Positions 34,238-42,996 of a DNA stretch of 64,000 nucleotides are shown here, piece by piece. The stretch's first letter is position 1. Every line of letters begins with the position of its first letter. A program made the position numbers and the translations under genes. Source of the stretch: Roseiflexus castenholzii DSM 13941 (GTDB taxonomy: Bacteria > Chloroflexota > Chloroflexia > Chloroflexales > Roseiflexaceae); assembly GCF_000017805.1 (NCBI RefSeq), contig NC_009767.1, forward strand, positions 1,612,001 to 1,676,000. The letters are read 5' to 3'. The notes beneath the pieces are model-generated. The model was not told the origin of the DNA, did no database searches, and saw nothing but the letters and a program-made list of their open reading frames with translations.

Positions 34238-34786
34238 GTGCCGCAGGTCTGCTTGCGAAGTTCGATGGAGATCACGATGGACGTCTCAACACCGCGATTA
34301 ATGCGCAGCCGTGGCGATGCACTCATCGCTGGCGTAGCGGGGGGAATCGCCCGCTACCTGGGGGTCGATTCCACGCTTGTGCGCCTGATTTTTGTTGTGC
34401 TGGCCTTTAGCGGCGCGGGGGTGCTGCTCTACCCTCTTCTCTGGATTATTATGCCGCTCGAAAGGACGCCTGCTCCGGGACGCGCCACAAATCCCGCAGG
34501 ACGAGAGCCGTTCGTGGATGGCGAAAGGGTGCAACGTTTGCGATCCGATCCGCCAACCGGTACGGATGGGGATGCGGATTCGGAGATTCCTATCAATAAC
34601 CTGAATGACCGCAATCCGAGCCATGCGCTGCCGTCCGCCCGGCGAACATGGCAGTTGGGCGTCATTCTTATCGGTGTTGGCATACTGGCGCTCCTGAGCC
34701 TTCTCCTTGGTCCAGCATTTGGCAAACTCTTGTTCCCGATGGTGTTGATTGCGGCTGGCGTGCTGGTGTTGCTGCGCAATCGGTGA
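34238..34786 (+). CDS. PspC-domain membrane protein
   Basis: The protein has 182 residues from the GTG at 34238 after GGGAGGCG; ATG 34265 is a possible shorter start. A PspC domain is visible near residues 20-75: MRSRGDALIAGVAGGIARYLGVDSTLVRL then a membrane helix ending in YPLLWIIMPLE. Then comes a hydrophilic linker and two C-terminal membrane helices (LGVILIGVGILALLSLLLG, LLFPMVLIAAGVLVLL) as in LiaF/DUF5668-like proteins. Likely an envelope-stress membrane component. Confidence 0.85.
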   Translation: MPQVCLRSSMEITMDVSTPRLMRSRGDALIAGVAGGIARYLGVDSTLVRLIFVVLAFSGAGVLLYPLLWIIMPLERTPAPGRATNPAGREPFVDGERVQRLRSDPPTGTDGDADSEIPINNLNDRNPSHALPSARRTWQLGVILIGVGILALLSLLLGPAFGKLLFPMVLIAAGVLVLLRNR

Positions 34787-34803
34787 TGGCGCCACTGCGC
34801 TGC

Positions 34804-35322
34804 TCAGATGACTCTCTGGGCGTGGGGCCGGATGGTCACTCCCAGACCGACAGCGCTGGCAGCAATGGCGTACTTGAGCAGGCTATCTCCAACGATGACC
34901 GAAGCAATCAGATCGTTGCTCCAAACCCCATAAAATGCAAGCATCGTAAACAGCAGCGTGTCGAGTGGCGCCGAGCATGCGTTGCTCGATAATGCGCGAA
35001 TGATCCAGATACGATGGCGCAGTGCGTGATAGACCTCGGTGTCGGTCAGTTCGGAAAGGAACAGCGCGATCGCCGACGCGGCAATAATCCTTGGCGACGC
35101 GAACGATGCCGCCGCCGCGATAACGTTGACGCCGACTGCCGCCAGAATCGTGGCATAGACAACGGTTTTGTCGTACTGTCGGTGGATCAGATCGCGTAAC
35201 GTGAAGATAACGCCGAAAAAGAGCGTCCCCAACGAAAATTGCAACGCCCAGACGGTCAAGATGTCGTCGGCGGTCAGATTTGCCGCCAGAATAGCCAGGA
35301 TGTAGAGGATGATGAAACGCAT
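34804..35322 (-). CDS. VUT-family (YhhQ/DUF165) membrane transporter
   Basis: The protein has 172 residues and about five membrane helices. The family signature is present: GTLFFGVIFTLRDLIHRQYD and the Asn-containing stretch SNACSAPLDTLLFTMLAFYG. Known members import queuosine precursors. There is no queuosine gene nearby. It is convergent with the PspC gene, 17 bp apart. Its upstream side carries the tandem repeat at 35390. Confidence 0.83.
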   Translation of the reverse strand: MRFIILYILAILAANLTADDILTVWALQFSLGTLFFGVIFTLRDLIHRQYDKTVVYATILAAVGVNVIAAAASFASPRIIAASAIALFLSELTDTEVYHALRHRIWIIRALSSNACSAPLDTLLFTMLAFYGVWSNDLIASVIVGDSLLKYAIAASAVGLGVTIRPHAQRVI

Positions 35323-35384
35323 GCAACCTCCGTATGCGTATGATCACCCGCCAAGTATACCCACAATCTCCAATTCTCGCTTTC

Positions 35385-35620
35385 CGGTTCCGCTCAGGAG
35401 GATGGTGCGCGAGCGCGCGCGGATCGCCACGGATTGGGACAGATGCGCGCGGATGGGGCGCGCCGTCGTTCCCGGTTCTGCTCAGGAGCATGGTGAAAGA
35501 GAGAACGCGGATCGGCACGGATGCGCGCGGATGGGGCGCGCCGTCGTTCCCGGTTCTGCTCAGGAGCATGGTGAAAGAAGGCACACGGATCGCCACGGAT
35601 TCGCGCGGATAAGACTCGCA
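35385..35620 (+). repeat. Tandem repeat, about 75-95 bp units (three copies)
   Basis: Units contain GCTCAGGAGCATGGTG, ATCGCCACGGAT, GATGCGCGCGGATGGG and CGCCGTCGTTCCCGGTT. Three consecutive copies fill the space between the VUT gene and the LacI regulator. The same unit recurs at 40140-40760. Confidence 0.85.
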
Positions 35621-35658
35621 GTCGTGGTCGGTTCTTGGTTCTGGGTTCCTGCTTCTTA

Positions 35659-35687
35659 TTGACAACACGCCATTTCTCATCTATACT
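35659..35687 (+). promoter_or_regulatory. Consensus promoter of the LacI-family gene
   Basis: TTGACA and TATACT are separated by 17 bp; the start codon is 35 bp downstream. Two CGTTTCAC direct repeats (35697-35704 and 35713-35720) lie between the -10 box and the ATG. They resemble LacI-family half sites, so autoregulation is possible. Confidence 0.75.
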
Positions 35688-35721
35688 CCGCTTAACCGTT
35701 TCACCCCTTAATCGTTTCACG

Positions 35722-36756
35722 ATGAAGGCGACGATCAAACAGGTTGCGCAGCGTGCCGGCGTATCGGTGGCCACCGTCTCGTATGTTCTCAATGGCGCCG
35801 GCGTGGTGACCGACGAGACGCGGCGGCGTGTGCTCGACGCCATTGCAGAACTCAACTATCAACCGCAGTACGCCGCTCGCAGCATGCGTGGTCGGAGCCA
35901 CACGCTGGGAGTGACGCTCCCGTCACATCCGGGGCGTCTGGCGGAACCGGCGCTGGCGGAGGTGTTGTCTGGTCTGGCAGACGCCGCCGCAGTGCGCGGC
36001 TATTTTCTGCTCCTGGCAACCGCTGGCGCCGATCAGGACGAGACGGAGTTGTGTCTGAGTCTGGCGCGCAGCAGGCGCGTCGACGGTCTGGTATTGCTTG
36101 ATATGCTGGTGGATGATCCGCGAGCGCAGGCGCTTGCGGCTGCCGGTATTCCTCACGTGTGCGCTGGTCCTCCGCCTGCCGGAGTCGATAGCCCTTCGGT
36201 TGTTATTGATATGCGCGCCGCTGCGGTTGATGCCGTCCGGCATCTCCTCAGCCTTGGACATCGCCGGATCGGATTGATTCAACTGCCCTCCGATCTGGCG
36301 GTGAGCGAATCGATTGTCGAGGGATACCGACAGGCGTTGACGGATGCAGGACTGCCGTTCGACCCAACGCTGGTTGTCGAGTCGGGTCGAACCGAAGAAG
36401 ATGGCTACCAGGCGATGACTGAGTTACTGGCGACTTCCAGAGCGCCGACGGCGGTCCTGGCGGGGAGCGATGAATTGGCATTCGGTGCGATGCACGCGCT
36501 CAATGATGCGCGCCTGATCGTCGGGCGCGACGTGGCGCTGGTCGGACTCGACGATTTACCGCTTGCGGCGCATGTCAATCCGCCGCTGACGGCGGTGCGC
36601 CAGCCGCGCCGCGCGCAGGGGCAACAACTGGCGATTTTGCTGGATGACGCCATCATGAAGCGAAACGCCAGTTTGCGTATGGTAACGCTGAGCGCGCGCC
36701 TGATCATTCGCAGGTCGAGTGGTTCGGCGTGGCGCGCAGCAGAGGGAGTGAATTGA
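35722..36756 (+). CDS. LacI-family transcriptional regulator
   Basis: The protein has 344 residues from the ATG at 35722, which opens the DNA-binding domain exactly (MKATIKQVAQRAGVSVATVS, hinge helix QPQYAARSMRG). Periplasmic-binding-like effector domain follows (TLGVTLPSHPG, RRVDGLVLLDM, TAVLAGSDELAFGAM, VALVGLDDLPLAAHVNPPLT). It probably responds to a sugar. The downstream ABC ATPase gene 21 bp away suggests control of carbohydrate uptake. It has its own strong promoter but only a weak ribosome site. Confidence 0.93.
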   Translation: MKATIKQVAQRAGVSVATVSYVLNGAGVVTDETRRRVLDAIAELNYQPQYAARSMRGRSHTLGVTLPSHPGRLAEPALAEVLSGLADAAAVRGYFLLLATAGADQDETELCLSLARSRRVDGLVLLDMLVDDPRAQALAAAGIPHVCAGPPPAGVDSPSVVIDMRAAAVDAVRHLLSLGHRRIGLIQLPSDLAVSESIVEGYRQALTDAGLPFDPTLVVESGRTEEDGYQAMTELLATSRAPTAVLAGSDELAFGAMHALNDARLIVGRDVALVGLDDLPLAAHVNPPLTAVRQPRRAQGQQLAILLDDAIMKRNASLRMVTLSARLIIRRSSGSAWRAAEGVN

Positions 36757-36777
36757 AGCAAAGGAGCATTCACTACG

Positions 36778-37881
36778 ATGGCATCCATTAAGTACGACCA
36801 CGTTTGGAAGCGTTTTGGCGATTTCGCGGCGCTCAAGGACCTCACCCTCGATATCGCCGACCAGGAGTTCCTGGTGCTTGTGGGACCGTCGGGGTGCGGC
36901 AAGACGACTGCGCTGCGCTGCCTCGCTGGCCTGGAAGAGGTGACGGACGGTGCGATTATGATCGGCGATCGGGTCGTGAATGATGTTCCGCCGAAGGACC
37001 GCGACATTGCAATGGTGTTCCAGAGTTATGCGCTCTACCCCCATATGAGCGTGTACGACAATATGGCATTTGGCTTGAAGCTGCGCAAAACGCCGAAAGC
37101 CGAAATTGACCGACGGGTCAAGGAGGCGGCGGAAATGCTGCACATCGGGCATCTCCTGGATCGCAAGCCCAAGGCGCTCTCCGGCGGTCAGCGCCAGCGC
37201 GTGGCGCTTGGGCGCGCAATTGTGCGACATCCGTCGGTCTTCCTGATGGACGAGCCGTTGTCGAACCTCGATGCCAAACTGCGCGTGCAGACGCGCGCGG
37301 AGATTTCAAAACTGCATCAGCGCCTGAAAACGACGTTTATCTATGTGACCCACGATCAGACCGAAGCCATGACGATGGGAACGCGCATCGCCGTGATGCG
37401 CGATGGTGTGTTGCAGCAGCTCGATACGCCGCAGAACCTGTATGACCATCCGGCGAATATGTTCGTTGCCGGTTTTATCGGATCGCCGTCGATGAACTTC
37501 TTCGAGGCGACGCTGGTGCGCGGCGATGGGCAGGTGCTGGTCGATTTCGGTCCGTTCCAATTGCCGGTTCCTCCGTCGCGCGTTGATGCCATCGCCGACC
37601 ATATCGGGATGCCGATCTTCTTCGGTATTCGCCCCGAAGACATTCACGACTCGCACTACGTGCCGCGTGGCGTCGATGAGTCGGCTCGCCTGATGACGGT
37701 GGTCAATGTCGTCGAGCCGCTTGGTTCGGAAGTGTATGCGTATGTGGAGAATGGCGGCAGAGAGATGGTTGCGCGTCTCGATCCACGCACGAAGGCTCGT
37801 ACCGGCGAAACGTTCGAGGTCATCATCGATATGACCAAGATGCACATCTTCGACCGCGACACCGAGAGGGCGCTTATCTGA
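36778..37881 (+). CDS. Carbohydrate ABC transporter ATPase, MsmX/UgpC type
   Basis: The protein has 367 residues. Walker A GPSGCGKTTALRC, Q-loop VFQSYALYPHM, signature ALSGGQRQRV, Walker B VFLMDEPLSNLD, and switch His in VTHDQTEAM, followed by a TOBE/MalK regulatory domain (about 240-367). Such ATPases often serve several sugar permeases. No permease or binding-protein gene is in the window, so it may be a shared ATPase. AAAGGAG precedes the ATG. Likely in one operon with the LacI-type regulator. Confidence 0.93.
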   Translation: MASIKYDHVWKRFGDFAALKDLTLDIADQEFLVLVGPSGCGKTTALRCLAGLEEVTDGAIMIGDRVVNDVPPKDRDIAMVFQSYALYPHMSVYDNMAFGLKLRKTPKAEIDRRVKEAAEMLHIGHLLDRKPKALSGGQRQRVALGRAIVRHPSVFLMDEPLSNLDAKLRVQTRAEISKLHQRLKTTFIYVTHDQTEAMTMGTRIAVMRDGVLQQLDTPQNLYDHPANMFVAGFIGSPSMNFFEATLVRGDGQVLVDFGPFQLPVPPSRVDAIADHIGMPIFFGIRPEDIHDSHYVPRGVDESARLMTVVNVVEPLGSEVYAYVENGGREMVARLDPRTKARTGETFEVIIDMTKMHIFDRDTERALI

Positions 37882-37904
37882 ATTCAGACGCGCAAAGGAG
37901 TGCG

Positions 37905-38288
37905 ATGCACCCTGATCTGCACACGCTGGCGCAGCTCGATTTTGGATATCTGACCACCACCGGACGGGTGACGGGCAAGCCGCACACCATCGAAATCTGG
38001 TTTGCGCTGCACGGCCGCACGGTCTACATGCTGGCAGGCAACCATGCGTCCGATTGGGTGAAGAATGCGCGTCGCACGCCGAACGTCTCGATGACGATTG
38101 GCGGCTTTGCGTTCGTCGGCACGGCGCGTATCGTCGATCAGGCGGAAGAGGATGCATTGGCGCGTCGCCTGATCCTTGCCAAATATCAGCCTGGCTATGG
38201 CGAAGATCTCTCCGATTGGGGGCGCACCGCGCTTGCCGTGGCGGTTGATCTGAATGCTGTCAGCGAAACACGTCCCGGCATGCTGTGA
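37905..38288 (+). CDS. Small split-barrel flavin-fold protein (DUF385/F420-dependent nitroreductase-like)
   Basis: The protein has 127 residues. The stretch YLTTTGRVTGKPHTIEIWFA, then VYMLAGNHASDWVKNARRTPNVSM, matches the deazaflavin-dependent nitroreductase/PNPOx-like split barrel. Such proteins bind F420 or FMN. It lies 23 bp after the ABC ATPase gene and is probably co-transcribed. The substrate is unknown. Confidence 0.75.
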   Translation: MHPDLHTLAQLDFGYLTTTGRVTGKPHTIEIWFALHGRTVYMLAGNHASDWVKNARRTPNVSMTIGGFAFVGTARIVDQAEEDALARRLILAKYQPGYGEDLSDWGRTALAVAVDLNAVSETRPGML

Positions 38289-38296
38289 GATGCTTT

Positions 38297-38365
38297 CGCT
38301 GTGCTCAGGGCTTCGGTTGCTGCAATGAGCTCACGAGGAGCGTAGAAGCCTTGAGCGCAGCACAG
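38297..38365. terminator. Long inverted repeat between convergent genes
   Basis: GCTGTGCTCAGGGCTTC (38298-38314) and GAAGCCTTGAGCGCAGCAC about 30 bp further on form an imperfect stem of about 17 bp. It lies between two genes that face each other (stops at 38288 and 38439), consistent with a bidirectional end signal, though no U-run is seen. Confidence 0.4.
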
Positions 38366-38438
38366 GGTCTCAACGCGGGCAGCCAGTTCCGTTGTACGCA
38401 GCAGGACATTGGCGCCCGGCGCGAAACCAGTGCGTCGG

Positions 38439-40061
38439 TCAGCAATCTGGCGTCCAGAATGCTTCTGGTTCAGCGCAACGCTGCTGATCGCGCGGCGTCT
38501 GCTCCGGTCCCGGGTTGCCTGCCGTCCCGCCAAGGTTCGTCGGTCCGCCCAGCGTCTGGATCGGCGCCGTGGAAGGCGCAACACCGCCGGGTGCGCCACG
38601 GTCCGCAGCGTCGAATGTCACGATCACCAGTCGATTGCTGTCAACCCCCTGCACACTGACGCGATAGCGCCCTGCGGTGAGCACGACTCCCAGATCGACA
38701 TCGACGCTGAATGTGCCGTTGCTATCGACGTTCAGGCTTGCCATGCCGAGCACGGCGCCATCGGGGAAGGTCATCCAGATGCCAACCGGCTCATTGGGTG
38801 CGTAGCCCGACCCTTCGACCCGCACGGTGTCGGCGGCGCCGGTGCGATCCAGGAATGTCACTGAGGCGCGCGCTGCGCTTGTGGTTGTGAGCGCCCCAAC
38901 CTCCGTCTGGTCGCCGACGTTCGACTCGACCACCGCCGGCACAGGTTCGGCAGGATTATTCGCCGACGCCGGTTGGAAGCTTCCCGGCGTGACGTCGAAC
39001 CCGGCGATCTGCAAGCGTCCGCTGGCGACTCCTTTAGCGGTGATGCTGTAGCGTCCCGTCGGCAATCGCTCGTCGAGATCGATCACCACAAAGAAGTCGC
39101 CATTGCCGTCGGCGACCTGCGTTGGCAGGCTGCGTACCGCATTATTCGGCAACGTCATCCACAGGCCGACATACTCGCCTGGCGCAAACAGCGATCCCGT
39201 AATGGCGATGCCGCCATTCTGGCGCGTCGAAGCCTGCGCCGGGAAGGCGACGCGCAGTTGCGCCCATCCGCTTGGCGTCGAGGAGCGCGCCCGCAGTTCG
39301 AATGGCGCAAAGACCTGATACCCGCTCAACGTTCCCAGCGCGGTGAAGGTGTATTTGCCGGTCTGGTGCGCATTCGTGAAAATAAAGGACGACTGGAAAT
39401 TGCCGATGTCGCTGGCGACCTGCTGCGGATAGTCGAGAACCGTGCCGTCCGGTTGGGTGATCCAGATCGAAATGACCTCATTGGGGAAAAAGTTTGTGCC
39501 GTGAATGTTGATCAGATCATCGTGGAATGCAAAAGCATTAAACGTGCCATTGTTCCACACTGCCAGGCGCGCCGGGCTTGGCGCCGGCGGCGGACCGGTG
39601 CGTGGCGTCACGACCAGATAGCCGACTGCTGTTTGCCGACTGCCCTGTCCCACAGCGGTCAGTCGGTAGCATCCATAGGGCCATTTGTTCGTCACCGGGA
39701 ACTCGAAGTAGAGATCGCCGGCGACATCGGCGCGGTATGGAGGCAGCGCAAAGTGTGGCGGCAGATCGACCACCCCATCGAGCAACCGGGTGTCGTTGGG
39801 GCTGAAGATGCGTCCATCGGGAAATTGAAAACTGATCGTCACACTTTCCTGGTCGAGAAATCCGTGGAGTTCGGAACCAAAGATGCTGTCCTGAAACGTC
39901 GCCGGCGCCGTTTGACCGGTGATCGAACAGACAGCCGTCGTCGGACCACGCACGATATACACGGCGGCAGCGCTGGTGCGATAAGCGAAGAAGACGGTCG
40001 CCAATCCAACAAGACACGCAAAGAGGACGACCATTCGATAGACCAACGAGCGTGATTTCAT
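38439..40061 (-). CDS. Secreted protein with three Ig-like repeats
   Basis: The protein has 540 residues from the ATG at about 40061, with a signal peptide (MVVLFACLVGLATVFFAY). Three repeats of about 75 residues share a pattern: GTNFFPNEVISIWITQPDG, GSLFAPGEYVGLWMTLPN and GSGYAPNEPVGIWMTFPDG, each followed by a DSNGTF-like strand and a TGRYRV-like end. This suggests tandem beta-sandwich modules on the cell surface. A Pro/Gly/Thr tail ends in Cys. A longer reading from a TTG at 40253 runs through repeat DNA and is rejected. Function unknown. Confidence 0.75.
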   Translation of the reverse strand: MKSRSLVYRMVVLFACLVGLATVFFAYRTSAAAVYIVRGPTTAVCSITGQTAPATFQDSIFGSELHGFLDQESVTISFQFPDGRIFSPNDTRLLDGVVDLPPHFALPPYRADVAGDLYFEFPVTNKWPYGCYRLTAVGQGSRQTAVGYLVVTPRTGPPPAPSPARLAVWNNGTFNAFAFHDDLINIHGTNFFPNEVISIWITQPDGTVLDYPQQVASDIGNFQSSFIFTNAHQTGKYTFTALGTLSGYQVFAPFELRARSSTPSGWAQLRVAFPAQASTRQNGGIAITGSLFAPGEYVGLWMTLPNNAVRSLPTQVADGNGDFFVVIDLDERLPTGRYSITAKGVASGRLQIAGFDVTPGSFQPASANNPAEPVPAVVESNVGDQTEVGALTTTSAARASVTFLDRTGAADTVRVEGSGYAPNEPVGIWMTFPDGAVLGMASLNVDSNGTFSVDVDLGVVLTAGRYRVSVQGVDSNRLVIVTFDAADRGAPGGVAPSTAPIQTLGGPTNLGGTAGNPGPEQTPRDQQRCAEPEAFWTPDC

Positions 40062-40139
40062 AGCCGGTGCTCCCTGTTCTTGGTGTTCACATTGGTTTGA
40101 CCTGTGCCGGGGATTTGCCTGAAGCGCCCTTGCCAATGC

Positions 40140-40760
40140 CCGTTTCTCGCTTCCGCTCAGGAGCATGGTGAGCGCGCGCGCGGATAGCCACGGATCGCCA
40201 CGGATCGCGATGGATGCGCGCGGATGGGACTTGCCGTCGTTCCCGGCTCTCAATACTCAGTGCTCAGCGCTCGGTTCTACCTGCAAAGCCTACGAAAATC
40301 AGCGTGATACTACCTAGCCGCTTATATGACAGCCAGATGACATCTTTCTCTCAAAATGGTTGTGATTGTCTGATATGCTGCCGAACAGTACGATGGATCG
40401 TCGTGCGGTGTGCCGGCAATGCCCGCCTTCCGCTCAGGAGCATGGTGAGCGCGCGCGCAGATAGCCACGGATTGCGACGGATGCGCGCGGATGGGACTCG
40501 CCGTCGTTTCCGGCTCTCAATACTTAGTGCTCAGCGCTCGGTTCTACCTGCAAAGCAAAGCCTGTGGAAAGCAGCGTGATACTGCACAGTACGATGGATC
40601 GTCGCGCGGTGTGCCGGCAATGCCCGCCTTCCGCTCAGGAGCATGGTGAGCGCGCGCGCAGATAGCCACGGATTGCGACGGATGCGCGCGGATGGGACTC
40701 GCCGTCGTTCCCGGCTCTCAATACTCAGTGCTCAGCGCTCGGTTCTACCTGCAAAGCCTG
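40140..40760 (+). repeat. Three dispersed copies of the GCTCAGGAGCATGGTG repeat with a longer tail
   Basis: Copies start near 40154, 40433 and 40633. Each has AGGAGCATGGTGAGCGCGCG, GATAGCCACGGAT, GATGCGCGCGGATGGGAC and a tail TCAATACTCAGTGCTCAGCG then GGTTCTACCTGCAAAG. The last two copies are also joined by an identical block with CAGTACGATGGATCGTCG, CGGTGTGCCGGCAATGCCCG. No gene is credible between 40062 and 41089. Confidence 0.85.
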
Positions 40761-40811
40761 CGGATTGATACGGCGCTCCAGGTCCTGATGCGTCGCGCCG
40801 CCCTCGAGTTA

Positions 40812-40958
40812 TACCAATGACATTGAAGATGCCGCATGCGTGTCATTCCGAGCCCTTCGCTTCGCTCAGGGTAAACGCAGCGAGGAATCTGAGCGGGTCG
40901 CGCGCGACCCCTCGCGCGGCTCGGGGTGACCATGCCGGATGGTCACAGGGAATTGGTA
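40812..40958 (+). mobile_element. MITE-like interspersed repeat, copy C
   Basis: Ends are TACCAATGAC and GGAATTGGTA; TA at both edges. It carries the variant core CCCTTCGCTTCGCTCAGGG in place of one GAGCGCAGCG unit. It sits just upstream of the lipoprotein gene, so the in-frame extension of that gene through it is spurious. Confidence 0.8.
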
Positions 40959-41089
40959 TTATTTTGGCGCTTCTCAGTGACGCCGTGCCATGCTACAATT
41001 GGCGTAAGCATGCGCGCGATAGTCTGAAAGAGGCATCCCGTATGCGATGCTTTGCGGACTGTCCGTGCCAGGCAGAAAGGTCCTTATCG

Positions 41090-42382
41090 ATGCACTGCTT
41101 ACGCCGCTTCGCTCTGATTGGGATTCTGGCGCTTACGCTGACCGGATGCAGTGTCTCAATCGGCGCAAATCCAACCGCCACACCCGAACCGCGCCCGACT
41201 TCCACGCCCCGTCCGACCTCTACGCCCCGCCCAACGTCGACGCCCTTGCCGACCGCTGCGCCAACGGCGCGCCCAAAGCCGACCATCGCGCCCACGACGC
41301 CGTCGGGACCAACGGGGACAGGCGGCGGGGAGATTATCCCGGTGACAATCGACCGGCTCGAAACGTTCGATCATCCAGGCGGTCTTTTCAGCATCGATGT
41401 GCCGGCGGGTTGGAATCTGGAGCAAGACTCGAATGAAACCAATCTGCTTTATCTGTGGATGGACGCTGCGGAAAATGCGCTAATCATCCTCGCCATCACC
41501 GAGACGCAGGAAGCGTTGACCCAGGACGATCTGGTGGAGCGTGCCACTGCATTTGTCGAGCTGTTCAAGGATGAGAAAAACTTCTCGATGGATCCACCGG
41601 AAAAACTGCGCAGCGGCGGCGTACAGATTATCTGGAGCTACACCGCGCAGGCAAGCGGTGGCGTTGAAGCCCCATTGCTGGCAAACACATTCGTCTACCG
41701 CGATGTGGATAAAGTATCGCTGCTGACGTTTGGCATACCCAGGGAACAATTCAATGACCTGAAACCCTCGCTCGATGCCATTCTGCAATCCTATGTCATC
41801 GACCCGGCTGTGCCACTGTCGGGCGGCGAGTCGGTTCAGCGCTTCGCGTTCGATTTCACCCGCGACGAAGGCAAATGGGTGATTGACAACTCGACAAGTC
41901 TTCAGGCGTCGATCGAGGGTGGCGTCTATCGCATTACGCTCAGCGACCCCGACCTGTACTACCTGACGGCGCCGGATGTCACTGCGGCAAACGACATGGA
42001 AGTGAGCGCGGATGTGTTGATCCAGGGCAATTCGCGCGCCGGGGTCGCCGTGCGCTATGGCGTCGGCAACCCGAACAACACGCGGAATTACTATACCTGC
42101 TGGATCGATGGCGGTAATCAGTATGGGTGTTTTGTATCGGTCAATGATCGTTGGACGACGCTGCGCGAGCCGATCAGCAGCCCTGCTGTCAAGCCGGGGA
42201 AGGTCAACCGGGTGTCGTTGAGGGCGGAGGGGGATCGGATTATCTTCAGTGTGAACGGCGTTGAGGTGCAAACGTTCACCGATACCAGCATCACCCGCGG
42301 TCAGGCGGCGCTCTACCTGGAAAACTTCAGCACCGAAGCGGGCGCCGAATTCGACAATGTGATGGTCACGCTCGTGAAATAA
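41090..42382 (+). CDS. Lipoprotein with Thr/Pro linker and lectin-like C-terminal domain
   Basis: The protein has 430 residues from the ATG at 41090 (GAAAGG upstream). The lipobox LTLTGC gives an acylated Cys near residue 20. A Thr/Pro-rich linker (TPRPTSTPRPTSTP) of about 50 residues follows. Then come a PsbP/DUF1795-like region (FSIDVPAGWNLEQ, about 100-240) and a C-terminal concanavalin/DUF1080-like jelly roll (GKWVIDNSTSLQASI, NYYTCWIDGGNQYG, YLENFSTEAGAEFDNVMV). It is outer-surface and probably binds a glycan. A TACAAT box lies near 40994. The copy C repeat lies just upstream. Confidence 0.75.
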   Translation: MHCLRRFALIGILALTLTGCSVSIGANPTATPEPRPTSTPRPTSTPRPTSTPLPTAAPTARPKPTIAPTTPSGPTGTGGGEIIPVTIDRLETFDHPGGLFSIDVPAGWNLEQDSNETNLLYLWMDAAENALIILAITETQEALTQDDLVERATAFVELFKDEKNFSMDPPEKLRSGGVQIIWSYTAQASGGVEAPLLANTFVYRDVDKVSLLTFGIPREQFNDLKPSLDAILQSYVIDPAVPLSGGESVQRFAFDFTRDEGKWVIDNSTSLQASIEGGVYRITLSDPDLYYLTAPDVTAANDMEVSADVLIQGNSRAGVAVRYGVGNPNNTRNYYTCWIDGGNQYGCFVSVNDRWTTLREPISSPAVKPGKVNRVSLRAEGDRIIFSVNGVEVQTFTDTSITRGQAALYLENFSTEAGAEFDNVMVTLVK

Positions 42383-42871
42383 TACCAATGACGATTGAAG
42401 ATTCCGCATTCTTGTCATTCCGAGCGCAGCGCGGAATCGGCGCGAGTCGCGCACGACCCCTCGCGCGGCTCGGGGTGACCATGCCGGATGGTCACCGGTC
42501 ATTGGTATAATCAGCGCCATACCCGTTTACGATTGAAGATGCCGCATTCTTGTCATTCCGAGCGCAGCGACTTGTCATTCCGAGCGCAGCGAGGAATCTG
42601 ACCGCGCACAGCGCGGAATCGGCGCGAGTCGCGCACGACCCCTCGCGCGGCTCGGGGTGACCATGCCGGATGGTCACCGGTCATTGGTATAATCAGCGCC
42701 ATACCCGTTTACGATTGAAGATGCCGCATTCTTGTCATTCCGAGCGCAGCGACTTGTCATTCCGAGCGCAGCGACTTGTCATTCCGAGCGCAGCGCGGAA
42801 TCGGCGCGAGTTGCGCACGACCCCTCGCGCGGCTCGGGGTGACCATGCCGGATGGTCACCGGTCATTGGTA
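42383..42871 (+). mobile_element. MITE-like repeat, copy D, expanded to three tandem units
   Basis: The first unit is 42383-42507 with full ends. Two further units (about 42530-42687 and 42711-42871) follow, each linked by TAATCAGCGCCATACCCG and ending GTCATTGGTATAATCAGCGC. The GTCATTCCGAGCGCAGCG subunit occurs one, two and three times in successive units, showing stepwise growth. It fills the gap before the RodZ-like gene. Confidence 0.8.
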
Positions 42872-42919
42872 TAATCAGCGCCATACGTGTTTGTTTCCTT
42901 CTCCTGGAAAAGCGCGCGG

Positions 42920-42948
42920 TTGCCGCATCGCGCGCTTTCATTTATAAT
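42920..42948 (+). promoter_or_regulatory. Promoter of the RodZ-like gene
   Basis: TTGCCG, a 17-bp spacer and a perfect TATAAT precede the ATG at 42997 by about 50 bp. It likely also drives the yajQ and rimO genes behind it. Confidence 0.75.
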
Positions 42949-42996
42949 AGGCGTCCGATGAACGCGCCTGTGCACGCCAGGCTCCAGGAGAATGCT

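Noticed and set aside
40817..41089. N-terminal extension of the lipoprotein gene
   Set aside because: This stretch is MITE-like repeat and leader DNA; the lipobox signal sequence fixes the start at 41090.
42670..42996. N-terminal extension of the RodZ-like gene
   Set aside because: It runs through repeat copy D and a consensus promoter; the ribosome site and HTH start are at 42997.
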